Positions 27,434 through 36,528 of a stretch of 64,000 nucleotides of DNA are shown piece by piece. Both the position numbers and the translations under genes were made by a program. Source of the stretch: an uncultured Desulfobacter sp. (lineage in GTDB: Bacteria > Desulfobacterota > Desulfobacteria > Desulfobacterales > Desulfobacteraceae); the NCBI RefSeq assembly GCF_963666145.1, contig NZ_OY762614.1, forward strand, positions 3,462,501 through 3,526,500, written 5' to 3'. Every line of letters begins with the position of its first letter. Position 1 is the stretch's first letter. The notes below the pieces were generated by a model, which saw only the letters and a program-made list of their open reading frames with translations, was not told where the DNA came from and searched no databases.

Positions 27434-28468
27434 ATGAAATTCAAATCTTTACTTAATGTTGCGTTATCCGCAGCTGTTGCGGCATCCTTCATAATTGCGG
27501 GATCTGCAACTGCAGGTTCAATGAAAATTACAGGAGCCGGCGCGAGCTTTCCTGCACCAATTTACAGCGAATGGTTCAAAGATCTTGCCAAACAAACCAA
27601 TGGTGATCTCAAAGTGGACTACCAGTCCATCGGTTCCGGTTCCGGCATCAAAAATTTTATTGCCCATACTGTGGATTTCGGTGCCAGTGACGCCGCCATG
27701 AAACAAAGCGAAATCGATGAGGTCCCCGAGGGCGTTCAGCTGCTGCCCATGACCGCAGGCGAGATTGTTATCGCCTACAACCTGCCCGGCATTGACAACC
27801 TTAAACTGCCCCGGGACGTATACCCGGAAATTTTCCTGGGCAAAATTACCAAATGGAATGATACCAAGATCGTTGCCGCCAACCCCGGCGTAACCCTGCC
27901 CGACACCCCCATCACTGTTGTTGTCCGTTCCGATAAATCCGGTACCACCTTTGGTTTCACCGGACATTTAAGCGCCATCTCTGCTGATTTCAATTCTGCT
28001 GTTGGCCAGGGAAAAATGGTTCAGTGGCCTGCCACCAACATGGTAAAAGGCAAAAAGAACGATGGTGTAGCCTCCGCCATCCGTCAGACCCCAGGTGCCA
28101 TCGGTTACACCGAATACGGTTTCGCAAAATTGACCAGACTACCCACCGCCTGCCTGGAAAACCAAGCCGGTAAATTTGTATGCCCCGGACCTGAAGGTGG
28201 TGCTGCTGCCCTTGCCAACGCTGTTCTGCCTGAAAATATGATTGTCTTCATCAATGATCCTGCCGGCGATACATCTTACCCCATTGCCACCTTTACCTGG
28301 ATGATGTTCTACAAAAAGAACAAAACACCTGAATTGGCCGCAGCGCTTCGCCAGATGGTTGAATACTGCATGGCTGAAGGCCAGAAAATTGCAGACAAAG
28401 CCGGTTATATTCCCCTGCCTGAAAGTGTCGTAGAAAAAGTTAGAGCCGCTTCGCAGAATATTCAGTAA
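27434..28468 (+). CDS. pstS: Phosphate ABC transporter substrate-binding protein
   Basis: Periplasmic high-affinity phosphate receptor. 344 aa with a signal peptide (AGSATA-G near residue 27). PstS motifs: GAGASFPAPIYSEWF, YQSIGSGSGIKNF, VDFGASDAAM, and RSDKSGTTFGFTGHL for phosphate contact. AGGAG precedes the ATG. First gene of a four-gene pst operon; separated from pstC by 75 bp containing a hairpin that may raise pstS mRNA relative to the rest. Confidence 0.97.
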   Translation: MKFKSLLNVALSAAVAASFIIAGSATAGSMKITGAGASFPAPIYSEWFKDLAKQTNGDLKVDYQSIGSGSGIKNFIAHTVDFGASDAAMKQSEIDEVPEGVQLLPMTAGEIVIAYNLPGIDNLKLPRDVYPEIFLGKITKWNDTKIVAANPGVTLPDTPITVVVRSDKSGTTFGFTGHLSAISADFNSAVGQGKMVQWPATNMVKGKKNDGVASAIRQTPGAIGYTEYGFAKLTRLPTACLENQAGKFVCPGPEGGAAALANAVLPENMIVFINDPAGDTSYPIATFTWMMFYKKNKTPELAAALRQMVEYCMAEGQKIADKAGYIPLPESVVEKVRAASQNIQ

Positions 28469-28490
28469 ATCAATCCTCTTTCTTGATCAG

Positions 28491-28519
28491 GGGCACTTTC
28501 ATGTAAAATGGGAGTGCCC
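28491..28519 (+). terminator. Intercistronic hairpin between pstS and pstC
   Basis: GGGCACT (28491-28497) pairs with AGTGCCC (28513-28519), with further pairing TCAT/ATG inside, followed by TTGTCTCTTATTT. Likely a leaky terminator or mRNA-stabilising 3' structure after pstS. Confidence 0.55.
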
Positions 28520-28543
28520 TTGTCTCTTATTTGGAGATAAAAA

Positions 28544-29521
28544 ATGGCCGACAATGAATTTTTGGGTAATGTCGGTGGCAGAACATTATCCAAACCGCCC
28601 ACCCCTGGTGACATTCTTTTTGACAAAGCATTCAGGTTCCTGACCCGGGCCTTTACCTGGGCCACCATTTTCCTGCTGGCGTTCATCGTCTTTAAAGTTG
28701 GCGGTAAAGCACTGCCGGCGTTTCCCGAACTGGGACTTAAATTCCTGTTCACATCTACCTGGGATTCAAGCCAGAAAGTGTTCGGTATCCTTCCCCAGAT
28801 ATGGGGCACACTCTACAGTTCCTTTCTTGCTCTTATTCTGGGTGGATTTTTCGGAATCATCATTGCCATATTCATTACCCAGGATTTTCTTCCGTATAAA
28901 GTTGAATTTGCATTAAAAAATATCATTGAACTGCTTGCCGCCATCCCTAGCGTTGTTTACGGGCTGTGGGGCATTTATGTTCTGATCCCCCTGATCCGGC
29001 CGTTTACGGATTTTCTTCACGAGTATTTGGGCTGGATTCCTTTTTTTTCCACTCGGCTTTCGGGTCTGGGCCTTTTTCCGGCAGCACTGGTGCTCTCTAT
29101 TATGATCCTGCCCACGGTGGCCGCTATTTCCCAGGATGCATTTAAAGCCATTCCCCATAAAACCAAGGAAGCCGCCTTTGGTCTGGGCACCACCCGCTGG
29201 GAAGCCATTCTGCGCGTTATGCTGCCCACCGCCTCGGGCGGTATTTTCGGTGCCCTTGTTCTGGGTTTTGGCCGGGCGCTCGGTGAAACCATGGCCCTTG
29301 CCATGCTGGTCGGAAGTATGCCCACCGTTACCTTGTCCTTCTTTTCCCCGGCAGACACCATTGCGGCCCTTTTAGCCAACACCTTTCCCGAAGCAGAAGT
29401 CGGGCTTGAAACCGGCGCGCTGATGTATGCGGCCTGTGTGCTGCTGCTGATTACCCTGATTGTTAATGTTGCCGGTGCCGTCATTGTTGCCAAGGCAACA
29501 CCGGGAGGAGGTAAAAGATGA
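28544..29521 (+). CDS. pstC: Phosphate ABC transporter permease PstC
   Basis: 325 aa inner-membrane protein with about six TM segments. It has the PstC features IPSVVYGLWGIYVLIP, the EAA-type loop (EAAFGLGTTRWEAILRVMLP) and GRALGETMALAMLVG. GGAG-like site before the ATG. Its stop overlaps the pstA start by 4 bp. Confidence 0.96.
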   Translation: MADNEFLGNVGGRTLSKPPTPGDILFDKAFRFLTRAFTWATIFLLAFIVFKVGGKALPAFPELGLKFLFTSTWDSSQKVFGILPQIWGTLYSSFLALILGGFFGIIIAIFITQDFLPYKVEFALKNIIELLAAIPSVVYGLWGIYVLIPLIRPFTDFLHEYLGWIPFFSTRLSGLGLFPAALVLSIMILPTVAAISQDAFKAIPHKTKEAAFGLGTTRWEAILRVMLPTASGGIFGALVLGFGRALGETMALAMLVGSMPTVTLSFFSPADTIAALLANTFPEAEVGLETGALMYAACVLLLITLIVNVAGAVIVAKATPGGGKR

Positions 29522-30396
29522 AGCAGACCGATCTTCAATTACCGAAGCTGGAACGTCAGCCCATGGAGCCAAGAGCGCTTAAGTCAATTGTTTTAAGCGC
29601 CATTACCATCGTCTGTGCAGTCACCGCCTGCATCCCTTTATTTTCAGTCCTTTTCATGCTGTTGTATCGTGGCGGTAAGCGGTTGACCTTTGAATTGTTT
29701 TATTCCCTGCCTCCGGGCGCCTTTGACGCCCCGGGTGTCGGCGGTTTCGGCAATGCTATTCTGGGTACCGCATTTATGGTGGGCATTGCCGGTGTGATCA
29801 GCATTCCTTTTGGAATCCTGGCCGCGGTTTATCTGGCAGAGTTTGACCCCCACAGCAAGGTTTCCGAAATTGCCAGATTCTGCGCAAAAACCATGACCGG
29901 TCTGCCCTCTATTATTGCCGGTGTTTTTGCCTATGCCATTGTTGTTTTGACCATGGGGCACTATTCATCCTGGGCCGGGGGCGTGGCCCTTTCCCTGCTG
30001 ATGATCCCCACCGTCATGCTCACCGCCGAAGAAGCCATTAAAATGGTGCCAAATCCCATGCGTGAAGCCGCCTACGGTATGGGCTGCACCCCTGCCCAGA
30101 GCCTGGTCAAGATTATTTTGCCCGTGGCCATGCCGGGCATCATCACGGGTGTTGTTCTTGCCGTGGCCAGGGCTGCCGGAGAAACGGCACCGTTGCTGTT
30201 CACAGCCCTTTTCAGCGAAAGCTGGCTGGCCCCCAACGACCCCACAGCATCTTTGGCCGTGTTGATTTACAACTGGTCGTCCAGTCCATACGAAAATCTC
30301 ATTGAACTGGCCTGGGCTGCATCTCTGATCCTTGTTGTGCTGGTATTTGTCCTCAACGTTGTCAGCCGCGCCATAGGCGGCAAAACCAAACTGTAA
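29518..30396 (+). CDS. pstA: Phosphate ABC transporter permease PstA
   Basis: 292 aa, about six TM segments. PstA motifs: GLPSIIAGVFAYAI, the loop REAAYGMGCTPAQSLVKIILP and ARAAGETAPLLFTAL. Overlaps pstC by 4 bp with AGGAGG inside the pstC end, so it is translationally coupled. Confidence 0.96.
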   Translation: MKQTDLQLPKLERQPMEPRALKSIVLSAITIVCAVTACIPLFSVLFMLLYRGGKRLTFELFYSLPPGAFDAPGVGGFGNAILGTAFMVGIAGVISIPFGILAAVYLAEFDPHSKVSEIARFCAKTMTGLPSIIAGVFAYAIVVLTMGHYSSWAGGVALSLLMIPTVMLTAEEAIKMVPNPMREAAYGMGCTPAQSLVKIILPVAMPGIITGVVLAVARAAGETAPLLFTALFSESWLAPNDPTASLAVLIYNWSSSPYENLIELAWAASLILVVLVFVLNVVSRAIGGKTKL

Positions 30397-30452
30397 TTTT
30401 CAAGATCTGTGTTGGTGACACAGGTTTTTTTATAAAAGGAGTATACATACTC

Positions 30453-31280
30453 ATGGAAGCATTAAAAGAAGTTGATGCAAACGAAGCCTATGAAAACGAC
30501 CTGCCTGCGGATGTGGCACTGGATTGCAAAGCAGAGCAGATTTTTTACGGTGATTTCCTGGCCGTCCGGGATAGTCATGTCCCCATAAAAAGAAACCAGA
30601 TCACCGGCTTTATCGGGCCTTCCGGTTGCGGTAAAAGTACGGTGCTCAAAAGTATCAACCGAATGAATGATTTAATCCGGGGGTTCCGGTTTATTGGTGA
30701 TGTTCATTTCCACGGTATCAATATTTATGACAGCAATATAGACCCTGTGTCGGTGCGCCGGAATATCGGCATGGTGTTCCAACAGCCCAACCCGTTTTCT
30801 ATGTCTATCTTTGACAACGTAGCCTTTGGCCTGCGCCTTAACCGGTATAAAGGGAACATGCACGAAAAGGTTGAAAAGGCGCTTCGGGGAGCGGCCCTGT
30901 GGAAAGAGGTCAAGGATAAACTTAAAAACAATGGTCTTTCCCTTTCAGGCGGCCAGCAGCAGCGTCTTTGCATTGCACGGGCCATTGCCACAGAGCCCCG
31001 GGTGCTTCTCATGGACGAACCCTGCTCGGCACTGGACCCCATTGCCACCCGCCAGATAGAAGAGCTGATGGTGGCTTTGAAAAAACAGTTCACCGTTGCC
31101 ATTGTAACCCACAATATGCAGCAGGCAGTCCGTGTGGCGGATCAGACCGCTTTTTTTTCCGTGGACATCTCCAAAGGCGGTCGTACCGGTTACCTTGTTG
31201 AAATGGGTCCCACCAAAGACCTGTTTGAAAATCCCCAGCAAGACCTGACCAAAGATTACCTGCACGGCGAATTTTCCTGA
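30453..31280 (+). CDS. pstB: Phosphate ABC transporter ATP-binding protein
   Basis: 275 aa. Walker A GPSGCGKST, the PstB-typical SINRMNDL, Q-loop MVFQQPNPF, signature LSGGQQQRLCIARA, Walker B VLLMDEPCSALDP and H-loop THNMQQAVRVAD. Last gene of the operon: no phoU follows, and no phoB/phoR is in the window. Confidence 0.97.
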   Translation: MEALKEVDANEAYENDLPADVALDCKAEQIFYGDFLAVRDSHVPIKRNQITGFIGPSGCGKSTVLKSINRMNDLIRGFRFIGDVHFHGINIYDSNIDPVSVRRNIGMVFQQPNPFSMSIFDNVAFGLRLNRYKGNMHEKVEKALRGAALWKEVKDKLKNNGLSLSGGQQQRLCIARAIATEPRVLLMDEPCSALDPIATRQIEELMVALKKQFTVAIVTHNMQQAVRVADQTAFFSVDISKGGRTGYLVEMGPTKDLFENPQQDLTKDYLHGEFS

Positions 31281-31393
31281 TTCGATGTTTTTTGGGGGGG
31301 CCTTTCTTTCTGGTGAAATTCGTCAGGTAGGGAGAAGCCCGAATCACGTATGGCGTTTAAGGGATAGAGCAAAAACAGGACTCAAAAATTTAA

Positions 31394-31425
31394 AAGGCGT
31401 TTTCAATAAATGTTGAAAACGCCTT
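31394..31425. terminator. Strong 13-bp stem hairpin after pstB
   Basis: AAGGCGTTTTCAA (31394-31406) pairs perfectly with TTGAAAACGCCTT (31413-31425), 6-nt loop. It is the probable terminator of the pst operon, although the + side lacks a long T-run; on the - side it is followed by TTTTAAATTTTT. Confidence 0.6.
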
Positions 31426-31450
31426 ATTGCTGATCCCAGGGATAAGGCCC

Positions 31451-31702
31451 ATGATCAAAATAAATTCTCCCATATGGCTTGCCTTTTTGGCCTTCTTCTT
31501 CGTTGCTCCTTTAGGCCTTATTTCAATATGCTTCCAAGCGAGCGCCTTTAATAAGGCTCAAAAAATCGGCGCCATATTGGGGAAGATTTTTTATAAGAAA
31601 GTCTGGGCAAGTTACTCAGATCTTTCATGTTCTGTTGTGGGGCGAGCCTGGGTGTCGATAGATCAGGTCGGCCGATGGCCGTTATTCCGACTCTGGGCCT
31701 AA
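31451..31702 (+). CDS. Possible small single-TM protein, unrecognised
   Basis: An 83-codon frame starting ATG 31451 with GATAAGG just upstream. Residues ~7-28 (PIWLAFLAFFFVAPLGLISI) form one hydrophobic segment; the rest has no known motif. It lies in the 571-bp gap between the pst operon and the SLC12-like gene. Coding is uncertain; the remaining gap (31703-31851) shows nothing clear. Confidence 0.25.
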   Translation: MIKINSPIWLAFLAFFFVAPLGLISICFQASAFNKAQKIGAILGKIFYKKVWASYSDLSCSVVGRAWVSIDQVGRWPLFRLWA

Positions 31703-31851
31703 CCAGGGATTTCAGCAATGCCGGAACGTTGCTTGAAAACGTCCCGTATGGCTGGGAACCATGGTTTCAGTTGTTTACCTTCGTTGAATAGTATAGTAAC
31801 GTCCTCTCAGATATCCGCACGCCCACCGGGCGATAATTTAAGGAAAAGTTC

Positions 31852-34371
31852 ATGTCATCAGATAGCAATGCGGCCGTCTCCGGTCGGCTGGGGACGTTTG
31901 CCGGGGTTTTCACGCCAAGTGTTTTGACCATCCTCGGGATTATCCTTTTTCTGCGCCTAGGGTATGTGGTGGGTGCCGGCGGGCTTGGTAAAGCGTTGAT
32001 TATTATTGCAGTGGCCAACCTGATTTCAGTTCTGACCTCATTTTCCCTGGCCGCCATTGCCACCAATATGAAAGTTGGGGGCGGGGGGGACTATTACCTG
32101 ATTTCAAGAACCCTTGGCATTGAGTTCGGCGGGGCCATCGGTATTGTTCTGTTTTTGGCCCAGTCCGTGTCCATCGCCTTTTACTGCATCGGGTTCGGGG
32201 AGGCCCTGGCTGCTATTCTCGGGCTGACCGGCCATATGGCGGTTCAGTTGATTGCCGGTGGGGCCTTGCTGTTTCTTTTTCTGCTGGCGTGGATCGGTGC
32301 GGATATGGCCACCAAATTCCAGTATGTGGTTATGGTGTTTTTGGTTCTGGCGCTTTCGTCTTTCTACATTGGCGGTATCCGGCAGTGGAATACCGGACTT
32401 TTGGTGAAAAACTGGGTTGCCGGGGAAGGCTCCGCCTCCTTTTGGATTCTTTTTGCTCTGTTTTTTCCGGCGGTGACCGGATTTACCCAAGGGGTCAGCA
32501 TGTCCGGAGATCTTAAAGACCCGGGTAAAAGCCTGCCCACGGGGACCTTTGCGGCGGTTTTTATTTCCATACTGGTCTATTTCTCCGTGGCGGTGGTGTT
32601 TGCGGCTTCCACCCCTTTGAAAACCTTGGCCGGTGACTACGGGGCCATGAAGCAGATCTCCATGTATGGTTGGCTGATCAATGCCGGTGTGGTTGCCGCC
32701 ACCCTCTCTTCGGCCATGGCTTCGTTTCTTGGGGCACCCAGAATTTTGCAGTCCCTGGCATCGGATAAGATATTTTCTTTTCTTATCCCTTTTGCCAAAG
32801 GCCACGGGCCTTGCGATAATCCCCGCAGGGGCGTGCTGCTGTCCTTCGGCATTGCTGTGGCCACTGTTTTTGTGGGGCAGCTGGATCTGATTGCCGGGGT
32901 GGTCTCCATGTTTTTTCTGATCTCCTACGGCCTGCTCAACTATGCCACCTATTTTGAAGCAGCTGCCGAAACCCCGTCTTTCAGGCCCCGGTTCCGGTGG
33001 TACAGCAAAAAGATCAGTCTTGTGGGCGCGTTGATCTGTCTGGGCGTGATGCTGGCCATTGATTTTAAGACCGGGATTGCAGCCGTGGCCATTTTGTTTG
33101 CCGTTTTTCAGTATCTTAAACGGGTTTCGGCTCCTGCAAGGTGGGCCGACAGCCGGCGCTCTTACTGTCTGAAACTGGTCCGGGACAATCTGGTGGAGGC
33201 ACAAAAGATCCCTGCCCATTCAAGGGACTGGCGACCCTATGTCCTTGTGTTGTCCAACGATGAAGAGCAGATGAAGCTGTTGCTGGATTTTTCTTCGCTC
33301 ATTGAGGGAAAAAGCGGTATTACAACGGCGGTTCGAATCCTCCAGGCCCGCGGGTACAGGGCTGTGAAGTTGAAAGCCGACGCCGAAAAGGATCTGGCCC
33401 GAATGATTTCAGAACAAGAGAGCTCGGCTTTTTCCCTTGTGTTCTCTACGGAGTATGCGGCCAATGGTCTGTCCGCACTGTGCCAAAGTTTTGGCGTTGG
33501 GCCGGTCAGGGCGAACACCGTGCTCATGAGCTGGAATGAGCAATATGTTAAAGCGGATAATCCTGTTCAGTTCAGCAGTTATCAGGAGTTGATACGCTTG
33601 GTGGCCCAGGCCGGGTGCAATCCCATATTTCTGGACCGGAAAAATCTGTCCCCGGACTCTGAAAGTTCAGGCAAAGACAAGACCATTGATGTCTGGTGGC
33701 AGGATGATGACACCAGCCGCCTCATGCTGCTTCTTGCCTATCTGATCACAAGAGATCCCAATTGGGGTGGTGCCAGAATCAGGCTTTTAGCCTGTTATCT
33801 TGACCGGGACAACAAACAGATCATGCAGATGCTGGCCGATACCCTTGACGAATTCCGTATCCAGGCCGAACCCAAGATTATCCTGGGGATCAATGAAAAG
33901 GTATTTTTGAAAACATCTGGACAGGCAGATCTGGTGTTTATCCCTGTCTCCCTGAAAAAAGATGATGCCCTGATGTTCGGCGATCTGTCGCCTGAGCAGC
34001 TTTTGCCGGGTCTGAAAACGGTGGCCCTGGTTATGGCAGCCCAGAAAATTGAATTGGATTCATCTCCTGAAGAGGGCAGGGCCGGTGAACTGGCGCATCT
34101 TTTTGACGAACTCAAGCATGCGGAAAAAAGGGTGGAGATGGCTAAGAAAAGGGCTCAACAGGCTGTAAAATCAGCCTCGGAATATATCAAGGATGTTGAT
34201 GATCGGCAGTTTGATGACCCGAACCTGTTGACTCACCTTAAAGAAAAGATTGCATTGCAGGAAAAAGCCGAAGCGGCCAATAAAAAGGTCTTGAAGGAAC
34301 AGGCCAAGCTCAAGGATATCTCCCAGCGGGCTAAAGATGAAGGGCTTGCTGTGGACAACGAAGATCAGTGA
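31852..34371 (+). CDS. SLC12-like (cation-chloride cotransporter/APC superfamily) membrane transporter
   Basis: 839 aa. The N-terminal ~430 residues have about 11-12 TM helices of the APC fold, starting GVFTPSVLTILGIILFLRLGYVVG, the hallmark opening of cation-chloride cotransporters, then GGGGDYYLISRTLG and FFPAVTGFTQGVSMSGDLKDP. The ~400-residue cytosolic C-terminus includes a Usp/SLC12-like region and ends in an Ala/Lys/Glu-rich coiled coil (residues ~745-830). Substrate cannot be told: ions or amino acids. An AAGG site precedes the ATG. A single-gene unit followed by a convergent methyltransferase. Confidence 0.85.
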   Translation: MSSDSNAAVSGRLGTFAGVFTPSVLTILGIILFLRLGYVVGAGGLGKALIIIAVANLISVLTSFSLAAIATNMKVGGGGDYYLISRTLGIEFGGAIGIVLFLAQSVSIAFYCIGFGEALAAILGLTGHMAVQLIAGGALLFLFLLAWIGADMATKFQYVVMVFLVLALSSFYIGGIRQWNTGLLVKNWVAGEGSASFWILFALFFPAVTGFTQGVSMSGDLKDPGKSLPTGTFAAVFISILVYFSVAVVFAASTPLKTLAGDYGAMKQISMYGWLINAGVVAATLSSAMASFLGAPRILQSLASDKIFSFLIPFAKGHGPCDNPRRGVLLSFGIAVATVFVGQLDLIAGVVSMFFLISYGLLNYATYFEAAAETPSFRPRFRWYSKKISLVGALICLGVMLAIDFKTGIAAVAILFAVFQYLKRVSAPARWADSRRSYCLKLVRDNLVEAQKIPAHSRDWRPYVLVLSNDEEQMKLLLDFSSLIEGKSGITTAVRILQARGYRAVKLKADAEKDLARMISEQESSAFSLVFSTEYAANGLSALCQSFGVGPVRANTVLMSWNEQYVKADNPVQFSSYQELIRLVAQAGCNPIFLDRKNLSPDSESSGKDKTIDVWWQDDDTSRLMLLLAYLITRDPNWGGARIRLLACYLDRDNKQIMQMLADTLDEFRIQAEPKIILGINEKVFLKTSGQADLVFIPVSLKKDDALMFGDLSPEQLLPGLKTVALVMAAQKIELDSSPEEGRAGELAHLFDELKHAEKRVEMAKKRAQQAVKSASEYIKDVDDRQFDDPNLLTHLKEKIALQEKAEAANKKVLKEQAKLKDISQRAKDEGLAVDNEDQ

Positions 34372-34393
34372 TTTTCAATCACTGTAATCAAGT

Positions 34394-35008
34394 TTAGGGC
34401 TTTTGGGCCAGGCAGTTCATCCAGGCAATTGCGCCTCTTCCCATACCGTCCTGGCAGATCATGGTGCGAACAATCTGCAGGTTGCATTTCAGGCATAAAT
34501 CTGTCCACTCATTCGGTGATAGCGCCGTGAATCTTCTGGCTTTGGAATCAAACCCATTTGGCATGACATCATCACGCCGGGCCGGGACTGAGAATATGAA
34601 CCGGCCCTTTGGTGCCAGAAGCGCGTTGACACCAGACAACGTGATTTCGATGTCCTGTACAGATAGATGCATCAATACCGCAACGGCATATATGCCGTGA
34701 AATAAACCTGATTTATTTGATAATCCATCCGGCAGTTCAAGCGGAATCACCTGATCCGCAAGTTCGGGGTGGTGTCGTTTTGCCTGTTCAACCATTGCCC
34801 CGGAGCCATCCGTTGCCAGCACACTGAACCCCTGACTGACCATAAAGGCGGCATCCCTGCCGGAGCCGCACCCAAGCTCCAGCAGTCTGCCGCCTGGTTC
34901 CAGGCCGGACAAAAGAAAATCATGCAGCGGTTTGACATCTGCTGATTCATATCTCTTGGCAATGTCCGGGGAATTTCGATTGTAATAATTCAGTGTTGAA
35001 AGGCTCAT
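34394..35008 (-). CDS. Class I SAM-dependent methyltransferase
   Basis: 204 aa. SAM-binding motif I LLELGCGSGRDAAFM (residues ~39-53), motif II VLATDGSGAM, and IPLELPDG followed by IYAVAVLMHL as post-I/II features. Related to TehB/UbiE-like small methyltransferases; the substrate is unknown. It lies 11 bp downstream of the YqeY-like gene on the same strand, so probably cotranscribed. Confidence 0.85.
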   Translation of the reverse strand: MSLSTLNYYNRNSPDIAKRYESADVKPLHDFLLSGLEPGGRLLELGCGSGRDAAFMVSQGFSVLATDGSGAMVEQAKRHHPELADQVIPLELPDGLSNKSGLFHGIYAVAVLMHLSVQDIEITLSGVNALLAPKGRFIFSVPARRDDVMPNGFDSKARRFTALSPNEWTDLCLKCNLQIVRTMICQDGMGRGAIAWMNCLAQKP

Positions 35009-35019
35009 CGCACAATGGA

Positions 35020-35520
35020 TTATTTTTCAGCACTCATTCCCTGGAGAACTCCCTTGACCTGGTTGCCGTCGGCAAGTTTTCCAAAATGTTTCATCACATC
35101 GCCCATTGCCTGCATGGGGCTTTTCATGGCAGAAAAGTCCACATTACTTTTGATCCAGGTTTCAATCTCTTCTGTGGTCGCCATTTTGGGCAGATAGGAT
35201 TCCAGAAGTTCCAGATAATCCGACGAGTCCTCTTTTTTTATTTCCAGCACCGTTTTTTCAGATTTGACGAACTTTCGGATGATGTTATGGATATCCTCGT
35301 TGGTAATCTCTTCGGGTGTTTTGGCCCGGGTTGATTTCTTTCCGCTCTCCAGGGTTATGGGAACTGTGATTTCGGGAAAGGCACCCATAATCAGCCGCAT
35401 GGTATCCCTTACGGCGGTATCTTTTTTAAGCATGGAGGTTTTCATATCCTGCCGGATTTTATCATAGAGGGAAATACCCATTGATGCGTCCCACCCATAT
35501 TGGGCTGTGTTCTCTGCCAT
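35020..35520 (-). CDS. GatB/YqeY domain protein
   Basis: 166 aa. The YqeY-like domain is clear: SLYDKIRQDMKTSMLKKDTAVRDTMRLI, TPEEITNEDIHNIIRKFVKS, LELLESYLPK and the C-terminal MGDVMKHFGKLADGNQV. It is similar to the tRNA-binding tail of GatB, but stands alone and its role is not settled. The 5' ATG at 35520 has AGGAG about 9 nt upstream, although the domain proper begins ~15 residues later. Confidence 0.9.
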   Translation of the reverse strand: MAENTAQYGWDASMGISLYDKIRQDMKTSMLKKDTAVRDTMRLIMGAFPEITVPITLESGKKSTRAKTPEEITNEDIHNIIRKFVKSEKTVLEIKKEDSSDYLELLESYLPKMATTEEIETWIKSNVDFSAMKSPMQAMGDVMKHFGKLADGNQVKGVLQGMSAEK

Positions 35521-35806
35521 TGCCTGTGTTCTCCTTTAAATGGTTTATGTTACCTGCAATATTTACCACTATCCCGGTGAAATAAACAGAGCGGCGCTGC
35601 AATTCAAACGGGGGATGGGAAAAAATTAATATGTATCACGGATGTGTTCATTCCTGTTTTGCTTATCTTTCAAAATAGAGGCGCCGTATGGCGTTGCCCG
35701 GGGTGATGTGATAGTGTTTGAGATAATCGTTTTCATTATACTTGGCTTTTAAGAAGAAAGAGAAGACAGACCGGATGATCTGTTACCGGAGAAAGGAGCT
35801 TAGACC

Positions 35807-36433
35807 GTGGAGTCCTTTGATCAGATTATTAAAACCATTGCATTGAGCATGGGCGCGGCATGGGCTAGCGGAATCAACCTGTATGCCACGGTATTCGTTC
35901 TGGGCATTCTGGGCGCCACCGGCAATCTGGTGCTGCCCCAGAATCTTGAAATATTGTCTGACCCGGTTGTACTGTGGGCGTCCGGGTTCATGTATTGTGT
36001 TGAGTTTATTGCGGATAAAACCCCCGGGGTGGATTCGGGATGGGATGCCATCCATACCTTTATCCGAATCCCTGCCGGTGTGATGATTGCCGCAGGCGCC
36101 GTGGGGGATGTCAACCCGCCCCTGGCCCTTGCCACCGGCATTTTGGGCGGCGGCCTTGCCACGGGTAGCCATCTGACAAAATCGGGTTCCCGGTTGTTGA
36201 TCAATACCTCTCCTGAGCCCTTTTCCAACTGGGCGGCCTCGGTGCTCGAAGATGTGGCCGTCATCGGCGGTATTCTGGCAGCGCTTCATAATCCCGTTTT
36301 GTTTTTAGCGCTTCTGGTCGGCTTTATTTGTCTGATTGTGTGGCTGCTGCCTAAATTATGGCGGGGGATTAAATTGCTTTTTGTGAAAATAAAAAGTTTT
36401 TTCAACAAGGAAGCCACCCGGCAAATTCCCTGA
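35807..36433 (+). CDS. DUF4126 family membrane protein
   Basis: 208 aa with about five hydrophobic segments and the DUF4126 pattern SGINLYATVFVLGILG, EFIADKTPGVDSGWDAIHTFIRIPAG and GSHLTKSGSRLLINTSPEPFSNW. Function of the family is unknown. GTG start with AAAGGAG 8 nt upstream. The 286-bp gap before it has no gene. Confidence 0.85.
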   Translation: MESFDQIIKTIALSMGAAWASGINLYATVFVLGILGATGNLVLPQNLEILSDPVVLWASGFMYCVEFIADKTPGVDSGWDAIHTFIRIPAGVMIAAGAVGDVNPPLALATGILGGGLATGSHLTKSGSRLLINTSPEPFSNWAASVLEDVAVIGGILAALHNPVLFLALLVGFICLIVWLLPKLWRGIKLLFVKIKSFFNKEATRQIP

Positions 36434-36528
36434 TTGCCGGCCTTTTGAACGGCAATTGCATAAAAGCGAATTCGTATCGTTTAAATTTGGTTTCATCAAT
36501 CCTTTTGCCTGAATATTGGAGCGACTAA

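Noticed and set aside
32104..33219. A 371-codon antisense frame across the SLC12-like gene
   Set aside because: Composition (Gly, His, Gln, Lys rich, no domain) is that of a shadow frame opposite a high-GC3 membrane-protein gene.
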